A stretch of DNA of 9,161 nt from Oscillospiraceae bacterium (GTDB taxonomy: Bacteria; Bacillota; Clostridia; Oscillospirales; Ruminococcaceae), in the NCBI GenBank assembly GCA_017544185.1, contig JAFYEQ010000322.1, positions 1 to 9,161 of the forward strand, given 5' to 3'. Each line of letters begins with the position of its first letter. Position 1 is the first letter of the stretch. Below, piece after piece: positions 1-6,700 of this stretch. Under the pieces are notes generated by a model. The model did no database searches. It saw nothing but the letters and a program-made list of their open reading frames with translations, and was not told where the DNA came from. The translations under genes were made by a program, and so were the position numbers.

Positions 1-1263
1 AACAGCAACAACTCCAGCACAGTGGCTGTGAACTACGGCAGCTATACCACTTCCAACGGCTATAAGCTGTCCTCCAACGGCTTCATCACTGACTCTCAGG
101 GACGTCTGCTCACCATAGGCGGCTACTACATCAACCAGAACGGCTATCTGGTGAACAACAACGGTACCCTGGCTACCTCGGGCGGCAACTTCATCACAGC
201 AAACGGCTATCTGGTCAACGCCAGCGGCGTGATCGTCGGCAACGCTCCTGCGGTGAACACGAACAGCAATAACACTACCAGTTCCAACACCATCGCAGTG
301 AACTTCGGCAACTATACCACCACTGCAGGCTACAATATCAGCTGCAACGGTTATATAACCGATACTCAGGGACGCTACCTCACCATCGCAGGCTACTACA
401 TCTCCTCCACCGGCTATCTCGCTAACCCCAACGGTACTCTTGCTACCCAGAACGGCAACTACATCACCGCTACGGGCTATCTCGTGGATCAGAACGGCAG
501 ACAGGTAGGTCAGGCTGATATCAACGCTCTCAAGAGCACATCTCCCACTACCAGCGCAAATGTGGGCGACGGCGACTTCCTCACCGATACTCAGATAGCT
601 CAGAACAATCAGACCAACAACAACAGGGTCGGCAAGGTCACACAGGATACGGACAAGACCCAGTCTGATGAGATATTCGAGGACGTATCCGCTGCAGCTG
701 CTGAGGCTTCCGATGAGACTCCTATAGACGAGGGATCTCCTGCTGAGACAGAGGCTCCCGTCAGCGAGGACGAGGCAGTCACCGCTGATGAGACAGCTGT
801 AAGTGAGGACGAGGCTGCAGTTGAAGAGACCACCGTGGCTGAGACCACTGTCGCTGAGACGACTGCAGAGACCGTTGAGGAAACTGCCGTAACCGAGGAC
901 GAGCACGATCATGATCATGCAGATGACTTCAGCGCTGCTTCCGAGTATACCGGCAACAAGCAGGTAGTAGAGAAGGACGGCACCTCCCCCAACGAGAAGA
1001 TCGTATCCAAGGCATTCGAGCTGAAGACCGGCGAAGCAGGCATAGTTGAGTCTGCTGACGGCGAGCACTACTACATCGTTATCCGTCTCGACCTTGGCGA
1101 GGACGACAGCTACTTCCAGTCGGCAAAGGATTCCCTCCTTTTCGAGATGAAGGAGGAAGACTACGATGCTCTGGTAGACACCTGGGTCAACGCTCAGAAC
1201 GTGATCCCCAATGAGCAGGCCCGCAAGAGATACGACCCCACAAAGATATTCAAGGAAGAATAA
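1..1263 (+). CDS. Partial repeat protein with PrsA-like C-terminal tail
   Basis: The frame is open from base 1, so the start lies upstream; the GTG at 22 falls inside a repeat and is not a real start. The visible 420 residues have three parts. Residues 9 to about 180 hold two ~90-residue repeats rich in Asn, Gly, Thr and Tyr. Residues about 190-320 are a low-complexity acidic Glu/Thr/Ala/Val linker ending in a His-Asp run (HDHDHADD, near 302). Residues about 331-420 form a folded-looking domain with AFELKTGEAGIVES, then YYIVIRLDL, then a helical end with KRYDP. This last part resembles the final strand and helical tail of parvulin-type PrsA/SurA foldases as I remember them in Ruminococcus, but I see no complete parvulin core. 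Inference: an exported or surface protein, possibly foldase-related. The signal peptide, if any, is outside the window. It ends in TAA just before a strong terminator. Confidence 0.7.
   Translation, partial: NSNNSSTVAVNYGSYTTSNGYKLSSNGFITDSQGRLLTIGGYYINQNGYLVNNNGTLATSGGNFITANGYLVNASGVIVGNAPAVNTNSNNTTSSNTIAVNFGNYTTTAGYNISCNGYITDTQGRYLTIAGYYISSTGYLANPNGTLATQNGNYITATGYLVDQNGRQVGQADINALKSTSPTTSANVGDGDFLTDTQIAQNNQTNNNRVGKVTQDTDKTQSDEIFEDVSAAAAEASDETPIDEGSPAETEAPVSEDEAVTADETAVSEDEAAVEETTVAETTVAETTAETVEETAVTEDEHDHDHADDFSAASEYTGNKQVVEKDGTSPNEKIVSKAFELKTGEAGIVESADGEHYYIVIRLDLGEDDSYFQSAKDSLLFEMKEEDYDALVDTWVNAQNVIPNEQARKRYDPTKIFKEE
25..540 (+). repeat. Two tandem 90-residue protein repeats
   Basis: The DNA from base 25 (AVNYGSYTT) is repeated in frame from base 295 (AVNFGNYTT), a period of 270 bp. 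The Asn/Ser/Thr linker before the second copy (NSNNTTSSNTI) also precedes the first (NSNNSSTV), so at least one more copy probably lies upstream. Each repeat contains three sub-units of about 20 residues, each with an aromatic pair and the pattern NGYLVNxxGxxxxG. DNA identity is diverged but aligned throughout. Confidence 0.85.
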
Positions 1264-1283
1264 GGATCTGCGAACATACATAC

Positions 1284-1315
1284 AGCGGGCCATCATAGGA
1301 TGGTCCGCTTTTTTT
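1284..1315 (+). terminator. Intrinsic terminator of the repeat-protein gene
   Basis: A 10-bp stem (AGCGGGCCAT with ATGGTCCGCT, one G-U pair) with a 6-nt loop is followed directly by seven T. It lies 20 bp after the stop codon. It separates the upstream gene from the WYL regulator, which has its own promoter. Confidence 0.92.
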
Positions 1316-1335
1316 CGCCTGTTATGCCGAATGTG

Positions 1336-1365
1336 TCGACAATGATACACCGTATGTGATATAAT
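1336..1365 (+). promoter_or_regulatory. Sigma-A-type promoter of the WYL regulator
   Basis: A TCGACA -35 box (one mismatch to TTGACA, 1336-1341), an 18-bp spacer and a perfect TATAAT -10 box (1360-1365) preceded by TG at the extended -10 position. The predicted RNA start near 1372 lies downstream of the ATG at 1368. That argues for the later ATG at 1416 as the true start. Confidence 0.8.
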
Positions 1366-1415
1366 AGATGTATAGACCATCCCCGATATCCACGATCAGT
1401 TGGAAGGAGCATGAG

Positions 1416-2405
1416 ATGAGCGAACGTTTGCCCAGTCCCAACCAGCGTCTCAAGATACTTTACCTGTATAAGATCCTCTTAGACTATACCGACGAGGATC
1501 ATCACCTGACCATGCCGGAGATAATAGCCCACCTGCAGCGCTTCGGGATAAGCGCAGGGCGAAAGGCTCTGTACGAGGACATAGAGGCTCTGAAGGTATT
1601 CGGGCTGGATATAGTATCCGGCAGAGGATCCAATTCGGGCTACGCTGTAGTCGGCCGCGACTTCGAGCTCCCGGAGCTGAAGCTCCTGGCAGATGCGGTC
1701 GCATCCTCGAAGTTCCTGACAGAGAAGAAATCGGCACAGCTGATACGCAAGCTGGAGACCCTCACCAGCGTATACTCCGGCAAGCAGCTCGCACGTCAGG
1801 TATTCATAGCCGATCGTGTCAAAACAGGGAACGAGCGTATATACATCGTGGTCGACACCATACACCGCGCCATACACGACCACAGGCAGATATCCTTCAG
1901 GTACTTCGACTACGACGTGAACAAGCAGAAGAAGTACCGCGAGGGCAAGCGCGTATGCTCCCCCTACGCACTGACATGGGACAACGACAAGTACTACCTG
2001 GTAGCCTACTATGCTAAGTACGGCACGGCCATCAACTTCCGCGTGGACCGTATGGATCAGGTGAAGATCCTTCCCGACACGAGCGACCCCATGCCCGAGG
2101 GATTCTCGCTGTCGAAGCATCTGGCATCTTCTTTCTCAATGTTCACGGGCACGTCAGAGACCGTGAAGCTGCGCTTCGACAACAGCCTGATGAACGTAGT
2201 CATCGACCATTTCGGACGGGACGTGCCTGTGTTCCACAGCGATGACGGCACCTTCACGATCAGCGCCGATATCAAGACAGAGAAGCCGTATCCGTTCTTC
2301 GGATGGCTCGTCAAATTCGGCAGCATGGTGCAGATCATAGAGCCTGTATCCCTGCGGGAGAAGTATATAGAGCATCTGAAGAGCATAATAGATGGCAGTC
2401 TTTGA
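1416..2405 (+). CDS. HTH-WYL domain transcriptional regulator
   Basis: A 329-residue protein of the DeoR-like HTH plus WYL family (DNA-binding regulators whose WYL domain senses a ligand, often a nucleic acid or nucleotide). Residues about 10-72 form the winged helix-turn-helix, with RKALYEDIEAL as recognition helix and a GYAV wing. The WYL domain covers about 145-225; the name-giving Trp-Tyr-Leu is YYL here (193-195), and the conserved Arg lies in FRVDRM (209-214). Residues about 240-329 match the C-terminal WCX extension, ending in EKYIEHLKSI. I chose ATG 1416 because AAGGAG lies 6 nt upstream and the predicted RNA start is after the in-frame ATG at 1368. It is monocistronic, with a terminator before it and convergent transcription after it. 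The target is unknown; self-control or control of the neighbouring RNA or smc is only possible by position. Confidence 0.9.
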   Translation: MSERLPSPNQRLKILYLYKILLDYTDEDHHLTMPEIIAHLQRFGISAGRKALYEDIEALKVFGLDIVSGRGSNSGYAVVGRDFELPELKLLADAVASSKFLTEKKSAQLIRKLETLTSVYSGKQLARQVFIADRVKTGNERIYIVVDTIHRAIHDHRQISFRYFDYDVNKQKKYREGKRVCSPYALTWDNDKYYLVAYYAKYGTAINFRVDRMDQVKILPDTSDPMPEGFSLSKHLASSFSMFTGTSETVKLRFDNSLMNVVIDHFGRDVPVFHSDDGTFTISADIKTEKPYPFFGWLVKFGSMVQIIEPVSLREKYIEHLKSIIDGSL

Positions 2406-2410
2406 TGATA

Positions 2411-2473
2411 ACACACGCTCCGGAGCGTCGTACTGTGTCGCACAGTACGGTACAGCCTCGGAGCGTGATATGT
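2411..2473. repeat. Nested inverted repeat after the WYL gene
   Basis: An outer 9-bp inverted repeat (CACGCTCCG 2414-2422 with CGGAGCGTG 2459-2467) encloses a perfect 9-bp hairpin with a TCG loop (CGTACTGTG 2429-2437 with CACAGTACG 2441-2449). The left arm can also fold on itself (ACGCTCCGGAGCGT). No T-run follows on the + strand, so it is not a standard intrinsic terminator. It may protect the 3' end of the regulator mRNA or stop transcription in another way. Confidence 0.7.
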
Positions 2474-2483
2474 GTGTACGCAT

Positions 2484-2516
2484 AAAAAAGCCCTCACCGA
2501 ACACCGGCAAGGGCTT
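2484..2516 (-). terminator. Intrinsic terminator of the ncRNA (minus strand)
   Basis: Read on the minus strand, a 12-bp stem (AAGCCCTTGCCG with CGGTGAGGGCTT, two G-U pairs) with a GTGTT loop is followed by six T. On the + strand no T-run follows, so it serves only leftward transcription. No minus-strand protein gene lies upstream of it, which is the main reason to propose an RNA gene. Confidence 0.9.
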
Positions 2517-2546
2517 GAACTACCTAAATAGGATCACGTGTTAGGC

Positions 2547-3443
2547 GGACTCACTCCTCATTATCTAGATCACCGTAATATAGATCAAGCGAGTTGCTGT
2601 ACATTCTCCTTTACGAAGATGAAATTCTATATAAAGCATATATCATGCAAAAGAATTAAACTTTAATGATCCATTGGGATATCCTCACTTTGTCAGAGTT
2701 AAGATAAGGGTCATCAAATTTATGCCATTGGAATACACCTCATAAGTTCAAGCTATGTACTACCTAAGTAAAGCTCAACTGTCCATGGGACTTACTCCTT
2801 GAAACGTTATCTCTTGCACGGGGACGGCATCCTCTTGACACCGGCCCTTTAACTAAAAATTCAGATCGTGAAAACCTCTTGCTCTCATAAGATCCAGTCC
2901 TTTCTCAAAGAACGTTACCCGAATAAAGTCTCAGCTTATTTTCGGACTCACTCCTTTGCTCGCTACTTTAGATCGATCTTCCAAATCATATGAGATCATT
3001 CCCTTACATTAGGATAAACTACCTGCCGGAGACCCGGTCAAACTAAATAGTACTTTGGACTCATTCCCTTCTGCTTAGATTTCCCGAATATACCTCGGAA
3101 AGATCATATCGATCATCCTTTCTGCCAAGCTAAAAGGACAAACCTACTCGTTCATCGGCGGATCCGACCGCCGCTCCTTGCAAGAGAGCACCTTGGTAAA
3201 GACTGCGTGCACTCTGTCCCGCGCAGGATATAAAAAGCACCGCATGAACGCTTCCGTGCCATCCTACATGGACTTGCACTTGCCAAAGCTCCTTGCGGCT
3301 ACATATTCCGGATACGATAAGTTACTAAACATGGAAGTGGGCATCTTGTGCACTGCATTTAAACTTCCGCACTATCACCGGTGCTGCGAGCCGCTGTGGA
3401 ACTCTCTTGACTGATGAAATTCGATTGCCATGGGACTCGCCCC
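2547..3443 (-). repeat. Five dispersed GGA-GNRAG-UCC hairpin motifs in the ncRNA
   Basis: Copies in minus-strand RNA sense, named R1-R5 by rising coordinate: R1 GGAGUGAGUCC (2547-2557), R2 GGAGUAAGUCC (2788-2798), R3 GGAGUGAGUCC (2944-2954), R4 GGAAUGAGUCC (3057-3067), R5 GGGGCGAGUCC (3433-3443). The three-base stem is kept and the loop varies as GUGA, GUAA, GCGA (all GNRA) or AUGA, each followed by G. R2 and R5 share a longer match ending in UCCCAUGG. A purine run (AAGG or similar) usually precedes the motif. A weaker sixth copy may lie at 3270-3280. Confidence 0.85.
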
Positions 3444-3513
3444 TTTCCTGGATGATGGTGGACATTCGGACTGCTCTTTCGGATCGGTCTTGAGCTCATC
3501 TCCCTGTCGTTGT

Positions 3514-3531
3514 ATATATGATATCATATAT
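3514..3531. promoter_or_regulatory. Perfect 18-bp palindrome over the ncRNA -10 box
   Basis: ATATATGATATCATATAT is a perfect inverted repeat centred on GATATC. It fully covers the -10 element of the ncRNA promoter. A dimeric regulator bound here would block RNA polymerase. The AT-rich content means chance cannot be excluded. Confidence 0.45.
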
Positions 3532-3546
3532 CGCCGTCAATGTCAA
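3518..3546 (-). promoter_or_regulatory. Promoter of the large ncRNA
   Basis: On the minus strand there is a perfect TTGACA (3546-3541), exactly 17 bp of spacer, then TATCAT (3523-3518; one mismatch to TATAAT) preceded by TGA, an extended -10. The predicted RNA start is at A3511 or A3510. The AT-rich sequence upstream (3547-3600) could act as an UP element. Confidence 0.82.
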
Positions 3547-3604
3547 TAGTTTTCCGATAAATTCTCTAACAGTATTTGTGCATTATTTTTATTCAATTTG
3601 CATA

Positions 3605-3633
3605 TTGACATATATACACAAGTATGGTATAAT
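3605..3633 (+). promoter_or_regulatory. Perfect-consensus promoter upstream of smc
   Basis: TTGACA (3605-3610), a 17-bp spacer, and TATAAT (3628-3633) with TGG before it (extended -10). Every core element is at consensus. The predicted RNA start is about 3640, leaving a leader of about 86 nt before the smc start codon. Confidence 0.9.
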
Positions 3634-3652
3634 GGATATGTTGGTTTGCTGT

Positions 3653-3686
3653 ACGCAGATGACGGTCCTCCGTGTCTGCGTTTTTT
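3653..3686 (+). terminator. Terminator/attenuator hairpin in the smc leader
   Basis: ACGCAGA (3653-3659) pairs with TCTGCGT (3675-3681). A U-G pair, one bulged G and ACGG/CCGT with a TCCT loop extend the stem to about 12 pairs. T3681-3686 follow. It begins about 13 nt after the predicted RNA start and ends 40 bp before smc. It has no T-run on the minus strand, so it acts only on rightward transcripts. Either smc is attenuated here or the promoter mainly makes a ~46-nt RNA. Confidence 0.8.
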
Positions 3687-3725
3687 ATTGTGGTAACAGC
3701 GATTACGCTTGAAAGCGAGATATAT

Positions 3726-6700
3726 ATGTACCTTCGATCACTTGAGATGCAGGGCTTCAAGTCCTTCCCCGATAAGATCACACTGGAATTCGACAAGGGC
3801 ATCACTGCCGTGGTGGGCCCCAACGGCAGCGGGAAGTCCAATATCGGCGATGCTGTCCGCTGGGTGCTGGGAGAGCAGTCCTCCAAGACTCTCCGCGGTT
3901 CGCGCATGGAGGACGTGATATTCGCAGGCACCCAGATGCGTCACCCCATGGGCTACGCCAGCGTCACGCTGAATATCGCCAACGACGACCGTGTGCTCCC
4001 CTCCGACAATGATACCGTATCTGTGACGCGTAAGCTCTACCGCAGCGGTGAGAGCGAATACATGATCAACGGCGAGCAGGTCCGTCTGAAGGACGTATCC
4101 GAGCTGTTCATGGACACGGGCCTTGGACGCGACGGCTATTCCATCATAGGTCAGGGCAAGGTGGCCGAGATAGTATCCTCCCGCTCTGCCGAGCGCCGAA
4201 GCATATTCGAGGAGGCTGCAGGAATATCCCGTGCCAAGTACCACAAGGAGGAGGCAGAGCGCCGTCTCGAGAAGGCTGAGGAGAACATCGCCCGTCTCAC
4301 CGACACCATGTCGGTATACGAGGAAAGGCTCGCTCCCCTGAAGACTCAGGCTGACAAGGCGCAGAAGTACCTCGTCCTTGCAGATGAGTGCAGATCACTG
4401 GAAGTCACTATATGGATGGATACCGTGGAGAAGCTCCGCGGACGCATAAAGGATCTCGAGGACAAGCTGGTAGCCAACGCAGGCGAGCAGCGTATCGCAG
4501 ACGCCGAGATAGAGCGTCTGGAGAGCGCACAGCAGGAGCTGTCCGTCAAGAAGGAAGAACTGGATATCGCTCTGGATCGGCTGCAGTCAGATCTGCTGTC
4601 CAACGAGCAGTCCAACTCCGCTCACATCGCTGAGATAGCGGTACTAGAGAACGAGATCAAGCACGCCGAGGAGCGCATAGAGCAACTCAACGCCTCCATC
4701 GAAGGGGCGAACTCCTCCCGCGATGAGGATGCCCGCCTTGCGGAGGAGAAGGCGCAGCTCGCCGACAGCATCGCCGAGAAGATACGCCTCACCGATGAGG
4801 ATATACGCGCAAACGAGGAGGAGCTGGCAGGGACCACCGAGAGAAGTGAGGATGCCGACCGTAAGCGCTCCGAGCTGGAGCAGTCCCTGTCCGCGCTGTA
4901 TATCAAGCGTGCGGAGATAAATACCGCGATCACCGCTGCCAAGGATGATCTGGAGGATATGGGCGAGCGCCGCAGGATCGCCGAGGAACAGCTGGGCGAT
5001 GCGGACCGCAGGAAGAACAGCCTTGAAAAGGAAGAGCAGGAGATCACAGAAGGCCTCAAGGTGGTCTCCGAGAAACAACTGGAGCAGGTCAACCGCATAG
5101 CCGGCATGAAGCGTATACAGGAAGGCAAGGGCACCAAGCTGGAAGCCCTCGGTAAGAGCCTGTCGGCCCTCACTGCTGATATGACAGCCCTGCGTGAGCG
5201 CCATAGGATACTCACCGATCTGGAGAACAGCATGGAGGGCTACGGCCGTGCAGTCAAGGCGGTGCTCAGAGCTGCCAAGAGCGGTCAGCTCAGAGGCATA
5301 CGCGGCACTGTATCCCAGCTGATCGACGTGGATCCCGAGTACAGCACCGCCATCGAGACGGCTCTTGGGGGCGCTCTCCAGAACATCGTCACCTCCGACG
5401 AGGACACAGCCAAGAGGAGCATACGTCTCCTTAAGGATATGAACGCAGGACGCGCTACGTTCCTGCCCATGACCTCCGTAAGAGGCAACAGGCTGAACGA
5501 GCGGCTCGACGGTATGCCGGGCTTCGTGGCCCTTGCCTGTGACCTGATAGGCTATGACGACGAGTACGAGGGGATAATAAATCAGCTCCTCGGCAGGATC
5601 GCCGTGGCTGAGAACATAGATCAGGCGGGAAATATCGCCAGACGCTGCGGGTACAAGTTCAGGATAGTGACCCTTGACGGTCAGGTGGTCAATGCGGGCG
5701 GTTCGTATACAGGCGGCTCTGCCGACCGTTCCAGCGGCATACTCACACGAAAGAACGAGATAGACCGTCTCGCTGCAGAGCTGGACGAGAAGCAGGCTCA
5801 GTTCGGCGAGCTCAAAAAGGAAGAACAGGGCCTTCGCGCCCAGTATAACAAAGCTGCCATCGAGCTGGAAGCACTCGAAGAGGAGCAGCAGCGCATAGGC
5901 ACCGACAAGATCCGCTTTGAAGCGGAGCTCAGGCGCATACGTGAGATGCGGGAGCAGCTGGGCAGCAGCGGCAGCAATGCTAAGCGTACTCTCGATGATA
6001 TATCCAAGCGCTTCGACAGCGTGACCAAGTCCATAAAGGACAACGAGGAGCGTCTCACCGCACTGCTCGCACAGATCGACCAAGTCAAGGCGGGATCCCA
6101 AGAAGCGGTGGAAGAGCGGGACCGCATCGCACGCCGTAAGGAAGAACTGTCCGATAAGATCGCCGCTCTGCGCATAGAGCGCACATCTCTGGTCAAGGAC
6201 AGGGAGAACGCACTTCAGGCCATAGAGGACCTGAAGGAGAAGAGCCGCCTTGCAGGTGAAGGCACGGTGGAGCTGGCCCTTGAGATAAAGGAAAAGGAAG
6301 CGTCCATCGCGTCTCTTCGCAATAATATAGAAGAGGTCCGCGAGAAGCTGACGGGCGCAGGTGCGAAGGCACAGGAGATACGCAGTGAGATCGAGGGCGT
6401 GAAGCGCAGAGGTCTGGAACTGGACCGCCGTGACAACGAACTGCGGACCGAACTCAAAAAGGCCAACGATAAACGTTCCGACCTGGCTGCAGAGCGTATA
6501 CGCCTTGAAGAGCGCCGTGATGCGTCCTTCTCGGAGCGTGACAAGATACTGTCGGATATGGCGGAGCAGTACGAGCTGTACCCGTCGGAGGCTGAGGCTA
6601 TCGTCATAAAGGACGCGGACATACCTCAGCTCAAGTCACGGCTGGTAACGGTCAAGGACCGCATACGTGCCCTTGGCAGCATAAACCTTGAAGCGATAGA

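Larger units (their letters stand above)
2484..3511 (-). ncRNA. Large structured non-coding RNA, ~1,030 nt, family unknown
   Basis: This interval between the WYL gene and smc has a strong promoter at its right end and a strong terminator at its left end, both on the minus strand, and no credible protein gene on either strand. Its base composition is visibly more AT-rich than the flanking genes. Read as RNA it holds five copies of GGA-GNRAG-UCC, larger diverged modules around them, and many local helices: CGGCGG/CCGCCG (3156-3173), GGAAGU/ACUUCC (3333-3368), CCGG/CCGG (3026-3037), GGG-CGG/CCG-CCC (2820-2846), and an 11-position helix joining 2708-2718 with 2662-2672. Length and ornate structure recall the large bacterial RNAs OLE, GOLLD and ROOL, but it is longer than those as I know them and I recognise no signature of any. 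Its role is unknown. A dead repeat region or a long antisense/leader transcript is less likely given the matched promoter and terminator. Confidence 0.78.

Noticed and set aside
1368..1415. Longer WYL regulator start at ATG 1368
   Set aside because: The predicted RNA start is downstream of it; ATG 1416 has AAGGAG at good spacing and begins a family-like N-terminus.
2528..2545. CACGTG core resembling a parS chromosome-partition site
   Set aside because: Only the central bases match TGTTTCACGTGAAACA; the flanks differ, and the site lies in the RNA module after R1.
2557..2610. 17-codon minus-strand frame after AAAGGAGA, ending in the R1 motif
   Set aside because: The spacing from AAAGGAG to ATG is only one or two bases, and the other modules do not keep the frame or the peptide.
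3178..3414. 78-codon + strand reading frame in the 1 kb interval
   Set aside because: It starts at TTG with no ribosome-binding site, has no recognisable composition or motif, and lies opposite the predicted minus-strand RNA.
2484..3546. CRISPR array or tracrRNA
   Set aside because: The repeats are 11 nt, irregularly spaced (113 to 376 nt) and within larger related modules; there is no repeat-spacer pattern and no cas gene.
3638..3712. 24-residue Cys-rich leader peptide (MLVCC...) in the smc leader
   Set aside because: Its ATG is at or before the predicted RNA start, so it would need leaderless translation. Four Cys codons across the attenuator are suggestive but not enough.
3672..3725. Longer smc start at GTG 3672
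   Set aside because: It lies inside the leader terminator stem, and the added 18 residues do not align with SMC N-termini.
4644..6101. Long minus-strand frame opposite smc (485 codons)
   Set aside because: It is a shadow of smc codon structure with no start signals or family resemblance.
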